Positions 1-12,300 of a DNA stretch of 64,000 bases are shown in pieces. Numbering within the stretch: position 1 is the first letter of the stretch; each line of letters begins with the position of its first letter. The stretch is taken from NCBI GenBank assembly GCA_023333565.1, contig JAJKFH010001865.1, positions 496,001-560,000 on the forward strand. Direction: 5' to 3'. A program made the position numbers and the translations under genes. Source of the DNA: Puffinus mauretanicus (Eukaryota; Chordata; Aves; Procellariiformes; Procellariidae). Under the pieces are notes generated by a model. The model ran no database searches, was not told where the DNA came from, and saw nothing but the letters and a program-made list of their open reading frames with translations.

Positions 1-1927
1 GTAGTGGCCTTTTGTAGAGAGCTCGTTTTGCTTTGTGTAAAAACATTTTATGTTATTATTCCCATAGATAAAATACTTATCAGTTTTTTATGTTGCATTT
101 AAAAAGAGACTTTTCCCCTATATAAACTTCTGCCTTTATTCGATTTTTAAAGAAAATCATTACAAAAGTACAATGCAATACCAATTTGGACATATTTCAA
201 ATCAAACATCATTGTATAGTGTCACATTTCATTTTGTACTTTGAAATTATGACTTGATTAACATCATTATACTAAAGCTTGTCCCATTGTTTAGGTGATG
301 CATTTAACACAGAAGTAGATCAGGAACAATAGGTAACGTATGCATGACAGCTGTATTTTGCATCTCATGGATAAGATTTGCATAAGTGTGGGAGTTATGA
401 GAGTCATGCAGACCAAAACTAAATAAATGTAATCTTAAAATACAAAGCTCTACATAAACTATTAATATTGGAAATGGAATTTTGACATTTATTATTTAAA
501 AGCTTCTGTTTAAAGTATTCTTGAACTCCTTCCCTACCATAGATTTACAAAATACAACTGTACAACTTTACTGCAAAGTTTCTTCACGATAGACAGGTAC
601 CTGCTAAAGGATTTTTCACCACAGTAATTGCAAATTATTGAAAGGTCTTCTAAAGGTATAATATAGATTTGAGGGGGCTATTTAAAACATCCTGACCTGT
701 TAATGACTGTTCCCAAGAAAAGCTCCTTCAACGAGAGACAGAATGACAAGAGCAATGGCCCATGTTGAATTAATATTAAGGTTTGCTTCTTTTTAATCCT
801 TACAGAGGAATCTCAGAGGAGGAAAAGATGGGACAAGCTCCCACAATTTTCATTGCTCTGCCCCACCAACACACTGCAAAGTACGTACCACACCACTGCC
901 AAAGAAAATAGTGCTGCGGTAACATGTTGCTAAGTTGTGTGTGTTGAGCACATTCCAGACGTAATTCACAAGTTTTGGGTATTAGGATGGCTCAGGTGAA
1001 TTCGTAACAGGATGTAAAACCACTGTATATCTGTTCTGCCTAGCACTAGAGAAACATTTTATCACTTATGAAATGAGTTTGCCCGAGTCTATTTCATAAG
1101 GTGAAGAATACAAAGACCCATCAGAACTGGTACTACTTTTACACTAATGGTACTAAATTAAATGCAATCAAGTTACAGCAATTTAGCAAATTATCAGTCG
1201 AGTGTGAAATAGATATGCTACCTCAGGGTAGTTAGCATATCCCTTGCAGCCCCACAAACACACACTTTCAGCTCACTTTGTGAACTTTGTATACAGTGCA
1301 GTAAAGAAAAAGCAGTGAAGTCTCTTTAAAAGTGAGTTTTGTTTCCATGGCCCAGACAGTGTCATCTCTAGCCTAAGTACACGTTTCAGGCAGAGCAAAA
1401 TCCTTAATAAAATCACAAGTCCAAAAGGGGGAGAGAGAATATGTAACAGACCTTGAAAATTACTAGAGAAAAACAAGACTTATTATGATAACTCAAAGCA
1501 TTTCCCCACTTAGAAATATTCATACATGTTATTTTTTGCTGGAATTGTTGTTTGCCTTTAATTAAACTCACCTGAATGATAAATGAAATGCTAGAAGAAA
1601 TGTGACATTACTCATCATGCCATTTTCCTATAGCTTTTGCTTAAGACTGATATTTATCAAATTAGAACTTAAACTGAGTAGAGAGAGAGGAAGGAAAGGT
1701 TTGACTTTTTCAAGAAATCATAGGCTTAATTAACTTTAAATATGCCAAAACAGAAACATTATTTAGATTCACTAGTGCCTCCTACTATGATTTGTCTTTT
1801 GATACACAAAATTGATGTTTCTTTGTTTCTAGCAATTTCTCAATGCATCTTCTTTAAAAATTAACTCTCCCCTCTAGTAAGATTAAGATATTTATTAATA
1901 CTGTAAAATCATATATTTTTGGACAAA
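1..1927. other. No gene recognised (AT-rich, probably intronic or intergenic)
   Basis: AT-rich sequence with only short chance open frames. I see no splice-flanked open exon, no known repeat and no RNA gene. Confidence 0.5.
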
Positions 1928-2190
1928 TGTGACAGTTTACTAAGACTTTTCTGCCTTCATGGGGTAATGGTGTTGGCAACAGCAGGGCTGCAGGGGTGGC
2001 TCCTGTGAGAAGAGGCCAGGGGCTGCCCCAAACTGGACACAGATGGTTCCAGCTGGTTGCAGCTGGCTACGACGGACCCACCACAGGGTGCAGCCGAGCC
2101 CCTCAGCCAGGACAGTGGCACCTCTGGGAAACATGTTTAAGAAAATGCAAAACACTGCATAGCAGCTGTGAGAGTGAGGAATAAGAAAAA
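1928..2190 (+). mobile_element. 5' part of an avian ERV LTR, split by a CR1
   Basis: This is the GC-richer left half of an LTR related to the ERVL-type LTRs further along the window. A TG start at 1928 is plausible because the recognisable LTR sequence (GCAGGGCTGCAGGGGTGGCT, near 1981-2000) follows soon after, but the exact start is uncertain. A TATA-like CATGTTTAAG lies near 2131-2140. The half stops at about 2190, inside a GTGAG-rich stretch, and LTR sequence resumes at about 4105 beyond the CR1. The plus sense is set by the right end, where the terminal bases match the U5 end of the other LTRs. I recognise the family from general knowledge of bird repeats and have not run a search. Confidence 0.7.
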
Positions 2191-2195
2191 ACATT

Positions 2196-2295
2196 AGAAT
2201 AGAATAGAATAGAATAGAATAGAATAGAATAGAATAGAATAGAATAGAATAGAATAGAATAGAATGGAATAGAATAGAATAGAATAGAATAGAAT
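2196..2295. repeat. (AGAAT)20 microsatellite
   Basis: Twenty 5-bp AGAAT units in a row with a single interruption (A to G at 2266). On the CR1 sense strand this is ATTCT repeated. It sits exactly where a CR1 3' tail repeat belongs, so it probably grew by slippage from that tail. The minus-strand open frame through it is a by-product of the 5-bp period and is not a gene. Confidence 0.98.
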
Positions 2296-2663
2296 ATTTC
2301 AGTTGGAAGGGACCTACGATGATCATCTAGTCCAATTGCCCAACCATTTCAGGGCTGACCAAAAGTTAAAGTATGTTATTAAGGGCATTGTCCAAATGCC
2401 TCTTAAACACTGACAGGCTTGGGACATTGACCATCTCTCTAAGAAGCCTGTTCCACTATCTCAGTAAAGAAATGCTTCCTAACGTCCAGTCTAAACCTCC
2501 CCTGATGGATGCAACTTTAAACCATTCCCACACGTCCTGTCACTGGATCCCAGGGAGAAGAGCTCAGCACCTCCCTCTCCACGTCCCCTCTTCAGGAAGC
2601 TGTAGAGAGCAATGAGGTCGCCCCTCAGCCCTCTTTTCTCCAAACTAGACAAACCCAGAGTCC

Positions 2664-3653
2664 TCAGCCGCTCCTCAGAGAACATGCCTTCCAGCCCTTC
2701 ACCAGCTTTGTTGCCCTCCTCTGGAAGCATTCAAGGACCTTCACATCCTTCTTAAATTGTGGGGCCCAGAACTGCACACAATACTCAAGGTGAGGCCGCA
2801 CCAACGCTGAATACAGCGGGATGATAAACTCTTCTGACTGGCTGGTTATGCCACGTTTGATGCACCCCAGGATGCGGTTCGCCCTCTTGTCTGCCAGGGC
2901 ACAGTGCTGACTCGTACTGAGCCTGCTGCCGACCAGCATCCCCAGATCCCTTTCTGCAGGGCTGCTCTCCACCCATGCCTCTCCCAATTTATACTTGTGC
3001 CCAGAGTTACTCTGTCCTAGGTGCAGAATCGAGCATTTGGACTTGTTAAATTTCATCCCATTAATCATAGCCCAATGCTCCAATCTATTTAGATCCCTCT
3101 GCAAGGCCTCCTCTCCCTCAAGAGAGTCAACAGCACCTCCCAGTTTGGTATTATCAGCAAGCTTGCTAATGGTGCATTCAAATCCTGCATCCAGATCGTT
3201 GATAAATATATTGAACAGGACTGGCCCTAGAATTGAACCCTGAGGAACATCACTGGTGACAGGTCACCAGCCAGATGTAACCCCATTCATTACAACCCTT
3301 TGACCCCTGCTGTTCAGTCAGTTCTTCACCCAGTGCACCATGAACCTGCTCATCCCACAGTTGGACAACTTGTCCAGAAAGATGCTGTGAGGGACAGTAT
3401 CAAAAGCCTTACTAAAATCCAGAAAAACTACATCCACCACCTTCCCTTTATCCACTGGGCGGATGACCTTATCATAGATGGATATCAAATTAGTTAAACA
3501 GGACTTTCCCTTTGTGAACCCATGTTGGCTGTGCCTGATGATTGCATTATTCTTCAAATGGCTTTCAATAGTACCCAGTATAATCTTCTCCATAGTTTTT
3601 CCAGGAACTGAGGTTAGACTAACAGATCTGTAGTTCCCTGGGTCTTCCCTCAC
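2664..3653 (-). pseudogene. CR1 ORF2 reverse-transcriptase fragment, degraded
   Basis: Two open segments carry the RT region. Positions 3653-3318 encode the fingers and palm start, with the motif DFSKAFDTV (first catalytic Asp) and SQHGF upstream. Positions 3104-2664 encode the thumb and C-terminal part, with [11 protein letters not shown] and RRATKLVKG. The segment between them is interrupted. The catalytic box, normally Y/FADD, reads LADN at 3161-3150, so the second Asp has become Asn; that alone would abolish polymerase activity. The protein family copies CR1 RNA into DNA at the insertion site. Endonuclease sequence is absent. The identification is secure and the copy is non-functional. 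Confidence 0.9.
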
Positions 3654-4104
3654 ACCCTTCTTTTAAATTGGAATAACATTGGCTAGCCTCCAGTCAGCAG
3701 GGACCTCCCCAGACTCCCAAAACCTTTGGTAGATGATCGAGAGGGATCCTGCCATAACATCCGCTAGCTCCTTCAGTACTCTGGGATGAATCCCATCAGG
3801 CCCCATGGACTTGTGAACATTCAGCTGATACAGCTGGTCCCTTACAATTTAAGTGTCCACAAAAGGAAAATCACTGTTCCCACACTCATGGTCCTCTGAT
3901 TCAGGGGACTGGGCAGCCCAAGGTCTATCAGTATTATTAAAGACGGAGGCAAAAAAAGCATTGAATGCCTCCACTTTTACTTCCTTATTAGTCAGATGAC
4001 CATCTTCAACAAGTATCATCCAATGGTTTTTTTAGACCTCCTCTTGCTATTAACGTACTTTAAAAAGCCCTTCTTGTTATCTGACACAACATTGGCCAGT
4101 TTCA

Positions 4105-4752
4105 ATGAGATAAACAACCCTCCAGACACCGAGAGAGAAGAGGGTGAGGAGGTGCTCCAGGCACCAGAGCAGAGACTCTCCTGCAGCCCGTGGAGAGACC
4201 TGCTGGAGCAGATGTCTACACTGCAGCTCATGGAGGACCCCACATCGGAGCAGGTGGATATTTCCTGAAGGAACTTCAGCCTGTGGAGAAGACCACGCAG
4301 GAGCAGGCTTATCCTGAAGGACTGCAGTCCATGTGAAGGACCTACGCTGGAGCAGGGGAAAAGTGTGAGGAGGAAGGAGCAGCAGAGAGGAACCATTATG
4401 GAGTGTCCACAGCCGTCCATTCCCCATCCCACCTGTGCTACCTGAGAGGGGGAGGTATAGGAGTGGGAATGAAGGAGTTAAGTTGAGCCTGGGAAAAGAG
4501 GGTGGGAAGGAGGTGTTTTAATTTGTCTTTGATTCTCACTATCCAAATCTATTTTATTTGACTATAAGTTAAATTAATTTTCCCCACGTCTAGTCTCCTT
4601 TGGCCTTGACAGTACTTGGTAAGTGATCTCCCTGTCATTATCTTGACGCATGAACTTTTTCATCTTATTTTCTCTCCCCATCCTGTTGAGGAAGTGGACT
4701 GAGAGAGTGGCTGGGTGGGTGTCTGGCAGCCAGCCCAGGTCAACCCACCACA
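4105..4752 (+). mobile_element. 3' part of the split avian ERV LTR
   Basis: LTR sequence resumes after the CR1 with a run of degenerate 'GTGGAG...CCACGCTGGAGCAGG'-like imperfect repeats (about 4150-4350). An AT-rich stretch with possible polyadenylation sites follows (4500-4590), then a U5-like end, CAGGTCAACCCACCACA, finishing in CA at 4752. The end parallels the U5 ends of the other two LTRs in the window, which fixes the plus sense. With the CR1 removed the LTR would be about 0.9 kb. I found no matching target duplication (ACAAA before 1928, GCACC after 4752), so the left end may be trimmed or misplaced. It appears to be a solo LTR, since no internal retroviral sequence is attached. Confidence 0.75.
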
Positions 4753-5834
4753 GCACCTAAGTTACATAGCTCATTTTTTAAAAAATGTGGTCTTTTATCT
4801 ATCTCAAGAAAAATACGCCTACAGTAAAAAAGGCGAAGTGAAGCACTTACAGCTAGCGGGTAACATGTTGGTGCAACAGTTAGCTGGGTAAATGTAAAGG
4901 TGCTTCTCAGACATTTCTTTTGTCATATACATAATCAGTGGACACAGCTTTTAATTACAGTACTGCATGCTGGCTGTGTCACATGGCTGTTTCCTTTATT
5001 TACAGTGTAGGCGGCATATTGCTTACCGACTAAACAGGTATATATATTTGATGAACATACTCATGAAGTTTTACCATATTCTGCTGATATAAAATTTTTA
5101 ACTGAAATTCCAAAAAGTCCTATCAGAATCTGTTCAGCAGAACTTCTCAGAAAAAGAGCTGGTAAAAAGTTTTAACACGGGTAAAGCTAGGTTTTGCTTC
5201 TTAACACTTGTTCTGAAGGGTTGTAGAAACATTTCTGCTAACATAAATACAGGTGATGAAGAGATAGGCATCTTTCCATTTAGGAAAAATAGATAACTAG
5301 CTGAAACATTTAAACTAAGGCTAGTCAAGAAAAATCTCAGTGAGGACTGAGAATATCCTAGGCTTGTCTCTTGGATTTTAAGTGTGTTTTTGTGTGATAA
5401 TGTTACATCCTTATTTTGAAAAGCATTACTATTATTTTCTGCACACAATTTTGTTCATAGTTTGAGTTTATGAAAAATGTTGTATAAAATATCTCTACTG
5501 TGTCATTTGAAATCTTTCTAAGAATGCCTTGAAGATGACAATTAGGAGAACGGCAGCCCAATGATAAAGATGCTGATTAGCTGGCCTTGTCACTTAGTAG
5601 TGTAAGAGCTGATATTGAAGGTATTGCTTCAGAAATTCATATCACTGGCAGTACACATGCCACCTAAAGAAGGGTCAAATGGCAAACAGGCTACAAAGAT
5701 ACTTCTGTCTTCAGAAACTCATGCACAGTTAAGCAGTTGCATCACCATTTATGCTGGTACTCAGCTGTATTTTTCTTTCTTTGTATCACCACCAAGAAGT
5801 CCATTATATATACCATTATGTAGATACTCCTTCT
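4753..5834. other. No gene recognised
   Basis: AT-rich sequence with no supported exon or repeat. Confidence 0.5.
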
Positions 5835-5880
5835 TAGAATAGTTCAGTTGGAAGGGACCTACAATGAACACCTAGTCCAA
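5835..5880 (-). mobile_element. CR1 3'-end fragment, 46 bp
   Basis: A short match to the CR1 3' terminus. It shares AGTTCAGTTGGAAGGGACCT with the CR1 at 2.3 kb, differing from it only at a few positions. This is a severely 5'-truncated insertion or a leftover of an older one. It has no coding content. Confidence 0.85.
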
Positions 5881-8769
5881 ATATATATTCTTGATATAAA
5901 CTTTCAGAAGAATTGTTGCTTCTTATTCCCAGGTTCCACTTTGTATGCCTGAATCATACTGAGGAATGTTAAACTCTAAGTTTGAAAGAAAGGGTTAAGA
6001 TATATCTATTATTTGCATTTGTGGAAAAGTGGCAAATATTTTAGTATCTTCACTTCGTATCTTTATCATCAAAGTAAAGTTTGAAATAAATTGATTGGTA
6101 TTTGTCACATTAAAGGAATGTGTTCCCCCTCCATCATATCCCCCCAAAAGCGCGAAACTTGAAACAGATGTCCTGATTCTTTATTTTGAATCAGAACTTC
6201 TCACTTCTATCGACCATGTCAGCTTAGAAAGATCCAACACAGGTTTTGCGTGGGCAGCTCTTGCATTTAGGCATGTAACCACAATTCATGAAGCCAGTAT
6301 TCTCATTTACTTAACAAAAGACACAGCCAAGAATCCATCAATAGTGTATGTATGACAGGCAGCTTTGAGCCATCCCATGCTTAGATATTTGCTTTGATAT
6401 TTCCTAATAAAAATTTTTCCTATGAAAACTCCATGACATTTAAGAGGCCGAGGCTCAGAATTTTTTACCAGGCCAACAAAACATTATGCCAAAAACATCA
6501 TCCTAATCTCTGTCAAAAGTAAAATACACGTTCCGGTCCCATCATCTTCCCACATGCAAAAATCATTTATTTATACTCAAAAGATTTTGCTGGTATACAG
6601 CAACTCCAGGGCAGCAGCTGAGATTCAGTTCTACCATTTGGCTTAAACGAACTCCTGAATGCACTAAACTAAAAAAGTGTTACTACAGTTACATATATGT
6701 TCTTTTTCTGGGGAGAATCATTGTTCTGACTAGGGATATGGGAGTGTTTTTACACTCATAACTGGCATAAGTAAATTAGTGACACCTTTTTAGCCCAAGT
6801 GCATATCACAACCTTCTGGCTGTATAGATAAAGAAAGTTGTCTTGTCTCATTTTAAACTAGTAGCGTTTCTTTGGCTTGTCCCTTCATTTTTATTCAAAG
6901 CCAGTAGTACTTTAGGGTGGAAGAAATAGTGAAATTGTAAGAGGCCTTGGAGATTAGTATCTGCCCCCTTGTATTAGCACTGCTATAATTCTTGGAGTTC
7001 TCACTTCAAGGTATTCTACCCAGGGCGCAGTCAGGTCTTTGACCACACCATCACCACATGGTTACTGGGCTGGTCAGTCTTAGCGTAGACTTCTTAGTGC
7101 ACTTTTGAAGAGTAGAAACAAGGTGAAAGTACGAAAGAACCAAATTGGACAACCAAATGCGTTTCAAATCCTTTGGGGGATTTCAAGAAATGTTCATGCT
7201 ACTTGGGGAACAGTTAGCTACTTTTATTTGCTTGCAAGTACCCACTTCCTCCAGGGCAGTGGGGTGGATATTCATGCTTGTAATCGGTTCTCACTAGCTT
7301 CTGCACAGCCAGTAAAACACATGCAGCGGACTTCAGGGGAGACTACAGCAGTCATGTGAACACAGATGTGACCAAAATGGGGATGCGCTTGCAAAAGTTT
7401 GGGAAATGTTGTGGTTCAGTATTGAGAGTAGTGTAGGACAGTGGGACAGAAAAAGCACTGAGCAGGAACATGAAAAAGAATTTTTTTTTGTGCTAAGAAG
7501 AGTGTAAAAAAAGGATGAAACAGTTTAAGAGAGAGAGGAGGAAAGAACAAGAAATCATACTCAGAGAAAATGGAATATAAAAGCATACAAAATAGATGAG
7601 ATAGAATGAGCAGCTCTTTCTCTTCTCTCGCTTCTCCAGCTGTCAAATCCTTTTTTTGCATCTCTTCCTGACACATACAAAAATCACTGCCTATGATCCT
7701 TTCTCCCCTCAGGACAAGAGCCTAGCTTTTGTCCATGAAAATCTGATTGCTCTCTAAACCTTTTTCTTACGTTATTGAACAAATAATGTCTTGAACTATT
7801 AAATGTCTGTAAAACCTTTGCAGAGTCTCTCTCTTGGGCATCTTCATGTTTCAGAAAGGCACTTCTTTTTGTGTGCATACAAATTTGTTTAACAGACTGT
7901 CAGACCTAAGGCTATGGGGTGCTTTTGTTTGGCTGTTACCATTGCACCTGACACAGTGAAGACCTAGTTTAGACCTTGATCCATTTGCTGTTCAAAAAAC
8001 TTATATCAGAGCAGCATTTCTGCTGTAGTAAAGGTTTCCTTTCTGTTTAAAAACAGACCATTCTAAGAGCGCTAAATGAAAAAACTAATTCATTGAAATT
8101 TTCTGTCTCACTGGGGACCACTGAAGACAGAGGTTCCAGAGATACATCCCTTCTAAAAAAATATGACAATTCATAAAATCAAAGTTATAAAAGCTTTGCA
8201 CACTAATATAATTTTTCTGATTACTTCCAGCCTACTCTCAGACCCTTAATATTTATATTACCTAATGCAAGTTAACCATTAGCTCTTTGGGGAGGCAATA
8301 TTTTTGGCAAAACATTATTGACCTCTTACAGCTTGAATCTACTGACTTGCTCAAGTTCAGGTTGTGAGTCAAAGAATCAAAATGCACATGTAAACAGGGG
8401 TCTGCAATGTAGGGGCCCAAGAGAAGGGAGCAGAGGCCAGTGGACAGAGAAAAAGTTAGAAAGTAGGGGCTATATCCAGGGAAAGAGGGTTTAGGAGTAA
8501 AAGGATAAAAGAAAATGTTTGTTTGAGACAACAATGAGAACATGAGATAAATTATTATTGAACACACATGGCAAAGCCAGAAATTATTATGATGATAATC
8601 TAATCTGACCTTTTAAATAACAAAGATTATAGGATTTACCAGAATTAATTCCAGTAGAATCAAAAGAGTTGGCTGAGAAAAATATGCTGAGTCTTAACTG
8701 AAATTTCCAGGGAAAACCAACCACAATTTCATCAAGGTACTCACTAGTTAATAATCTTCACTGTTAAAA
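5881..8769. other. No gene recognised
   Basis: AT-rich sequence. The open frames here are short, lack good splice or start context, and show no recognisable domain. Confidence 0.5.
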
Positions 8770-9320
8770 ATTGGAGCCTTATTCTATCAGTCTAAATTCA
8801 TCTTGCTTCAGCTTCCAGCCATTGAATTTTGTTACACTTTTGTCTACTATATTACAGAACCCTTGATCAAAGTTTTGTTTACCAGGAGATGTTTCCAGTA
8901 TGCAAGACAGTCACTTACCCCACACGCAAGCACGTACACCACCTGCCTTAAATTTATCCCTTTTATCTCTTTGGTAAGCAGATTAAAAACCTGAAGGGGG
9001 CCTGTTTCCAAATCTTTTAATCATTCTCCTGGATGTTCTACAAACTTTCTCCAATTTCAACTACCACCAAAAGTCCTGCGTTCCCATAGTGCTTGCACCT
9101 ATACTAAGATGATATTGCCCCCTAATTTCACACAAGATTTCCCTCTTTATACTTCTAACTCTCTCTTTTGGAAACTCACATTTAGCTTGTTATCCACCAT
9201 GAACATTCAAATTAATTTCAAAGTTGTTGTTTGCCAGGCTAAAATTTCCCAGCTTGTCAACACAATCTGTAAGTCTTTGCCTTTAGCTGTATTAAAGTAC
9301 GGCACAAAAAAAATCAAGAT
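8770..9320 (-). mobile_element. Ancient CR1 (L3-like) relic
   Basis: The plus strand matches, in order and with heavy divergence, the reverse complement of an old CR1/L3-type 3' region. Landmarks: CTTCAGCTTCCAGCCATTGAAT (8808-8829), a 'TTGGTAAGCAGATTAAAAACCTGA' segment (8971-8994), 'TCTTTTAATCATTCTCCTGGATGTTCTACAAACTTTCTCCAATTT' (9014-9058), TTATCCACCATGAACAT near 9189-9205, and TTTAGCTGTATTAAAGTA near 9282-9299. These correspond to thumb and C-terminal RT codons and the 3' region. The reading frame is gone. The open frame over 9109-9426 on the plus strand is antisense to this relic and is not a gene. Confidence 0.7.
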
Positions 9321-12300
9321 TGCCCTCACATTTTGGGAGCGTGCGAGAGGATACTTAAGCACACATTCTGTTATTAACAATGCCTTCATAATTTTATCTT
9401 TCTTATTTTCTCATTTTTGCCTATAAAGATCTTTCCCCACTGCATCTGTAGAAAATCAATGGAAAAATCTTTCTGAACTGGAAAAAAACACCACCAAACC
9501 AGAATAGCATGCATTTACTTCATCCCCATTGCAAGGCCTCTTTCCATTATTATTCTTATCTTTATGAAAAAACCCCATTGTGCCAGGTTGTACCAATTTC
9601 CATTTAATAGGTAGAGAACTGAAGTGTGGCATACATGCTACAATCACATGCCTAGAAAACAGGGGTAGAGCCAATGTCAGGTTAAGGGCCAAATAAAGGC
9701 CTACAGATTTTCCACCACAGTATTTAGTTTTTAAGTCCTACTCAGGAACCTTTTTCTACCTTCTCCTCTTTGAAGACCTATTTTGCTATCATGCCTCCAA
9801 GAAATGATCAAATCAAGGAATTATTTTCTAACTATGCAGAATGCAAAAGCAGTATTTGATTCTATTGTATATTTGAATCTGCTTCAAATTTTTAGGTTCA
9901 AAATCTTGTTAGGCTCAAATGTTACTGTTAGTTCAATCAATATTTTAATAAACTAACAGCACGACTTGTTTAATTAATGCAGAAAAGTCTAATAATAACA
10001 TTTAAATTGCTATACACAAAAAAAACACACCAGAAAAACTTTCCTAGTATTTACTTCTTTTGTGGTGTGGTGCTCACCCTTCCTGTGTCCCTTTGCATCC
10101 TGAGGCTGATGGTTTCACTCATCCTAAAGAAAGTGAGGGGGAAAAGGAGGGGGTAGCAACAAGCATAGTGAGGTCTTTGCTGGGAGCAGTATGACGATCA
10201 TGATGGGAATTTCTTTCTCTCTGATCTTCCACTTGGGGCTACTTTTATATGTTTTTTTTCTCACAGCCCCTGTTTCCCTCTCAGGGGCTCCCATCTAAAG
10301 CCAGAGAGTGGCACAGTTGCCTCCCCCAGCCTCAGCTCCACACCAGGGCTGTTTGTCATCCTCTGACTCCCTGCCTCGGCCAGGACAGTGCCATATTGAG
10401 GATCATATGAAAAGCTAAAACAGGAGAACCCACAGGCACTGCTCCTCTTGGCAACTGCCAAACCAGGCTCAACCCAGCTGCGGCCACAGAGAGCTGGGAT
10501 GAGCCCTGAGACCCCAGGGGTTTCCAGGGCAGACCCTGGTTTGCCAGGGCAGCAAAAGGTCTGCAGCTTTTTACGAGTCATGGCAAAAACCACATTTACT
10601 GGACTACAATTGCTTGGTGTCTTGAGAGCAGAGATTGTGTCTTCTGCATTTAGATTATGCTTGACCCATTTTTAGATATTACCACAATCTGGGTAAATAA
10701 TAATCTGTGGGAAACATATATGTTCTCCTAAGAAGTGCCTACGATGCTGAGGGCAAAGGAAAAGGAAATAAATACTAATTAATTTGACACCAAAAGAAAG
10801 TAACATATAGCACTAAAAAATGTGTGATATGGTAAGAAAGCCATAGGATCCCCTCACCAACGATATTTGGGAGAGAATGTTTTCCATGGGAAGGTCTATA
10901 GACTAATACATGTCTCTTTTATTTCTTTCAAGCAGAAAGCACTGCTCCCCTTTTCTGAACTGACATTAAGTCTACACTTCGCCTTTTCAAGCCACAATTT
11001 CTAGTAAAGTGATGTCACAATAAATCAGATGTAACACAAGCTGTTGTGTAAAAGTGGTCTGGCTGCACAACTTACATGGGATTGTTATTTGGTAGTAAAA
11101 ACTTGATTTAGCCTGAAACTATTTTTAGCTAATTCCATGTCATGATATGCCTTTGAGATTTTAGCCAAATTCTTCCTATTGATATGCCTGCTTAACTCTC
11201 ATGAGAAGACAGAGGCCTTGGCAAAGTTGGAATGAAAAATAAGTGTAAATTATCTGTTTACATTTCATTTATACTTATTTACTTAATCATATCTTTTCTA
11301 TTCAGAGTACAACTTGCATTGTATAATAGGCCTCAGTACATACCCAATTTTTTTCTATGGAAATAAAATGTGTGGGTAAGTCTGTACGCATATATGCAGA
11401 AGCTCAGCACTTACATAATTTCAGTTCGATAACACATAAAAGTGTCTGATCATTGAGTATGTAAACAATGAAATGCCTTGACAAGGATGTATAAAATCAG
11501 TTAGGTATTAGCAAAATCATTAACTTAAATGCCCGTGTCACTGTACACTTCAAAAGAGAAATATTATTGGCACCTTTTCTGTAAGTTAAACAGTAGTATT
11601 GCAGAAATATAGCTGAGAGGAGACCCAGTAACCTTCAGTTAAATGAGGCAGCTTAAACTTGTGGAGTGAAACATCAGAAATAAAAAAATCATGTAAACAT
11701 AGTAAAACCAACAGCCTTAAATTTACTTGATTAGGTGATGAAGTCTTTGACTATCAAGACCTCCAGAATATTGGTCCTTATTTTAAAGAAAGAGATCATT
11801 CTTTTGTTAAAAGTCAAACTTCCTATACTGTAATACTTTTTTATATGTATATTCAGTTTGTAAATAAATATTTTAGACAAGCTGGCTGTTTCCATTTGAA
11901 ACTTGCAGGAGGGCACTTGTCCCCAGATCCGTGTACTCTTCCAGCTGTATTTGTTGATCCAGTAAAAGATGCTATCTCTTCCCATGGAGTTTATCTTGCT
12001 TATGTTCTTAAAGTGCCTTGGCTATAATAAAACTACCATTAAATTATGATGGATACTTTCACTGTTCCTGTTGGTGTCCTTATTTTTTGTCTTTTAAAGA
12101 AAAGGGAAGATAGACCAAGGGTAAAGACCTTCTGATCCTGAACTGAGAACTCCAGGCAGCCTATGCATCATACTAACTAGGAAAATAATTTGAGCTGGTT
12201 CAAGGGGAATATGAAACACAGAAGCATACTGGAACCTGTTTCTCCTCATGCTCAGCAAACTGAAGGTGTAGTCTGTGATTAATTTCAGCTAATGCAAATT

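Larger units (their letters stand above)
2191..4104 (-). mobile_element. CR1 LINE, 5'-truncated, inserted in the LTR
   Basis: The minus strand reads as a CR1 non-LTR retrotransposon. Its 3' end is at the left: the diagnostic tail TTCAGTTGGAAGGGACCTAC (plus-strand reading) lies at 2297-2316, next to an AGAAT array that replaces the usual CR1 tail microsatellite. RT-domain sequence follows to about 4104. The junctions are clean: LTR sequence stops at about 2190 and resumes at about 4105. Only the RT and C-terminal part of ORF2 is present, as in most avian CR1 copies, which are 5'-truncated. I saw no target-site duplication, and CR1 usually leaves none. The coding frame is broken several times, so this copy is dead. 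Confidence 0.92.

Noticed and set aside
1940..2326. Minus-strand frame encoding repeated FYSIL
   Set aside because: It is a translation of the AGAAT microsatellite.
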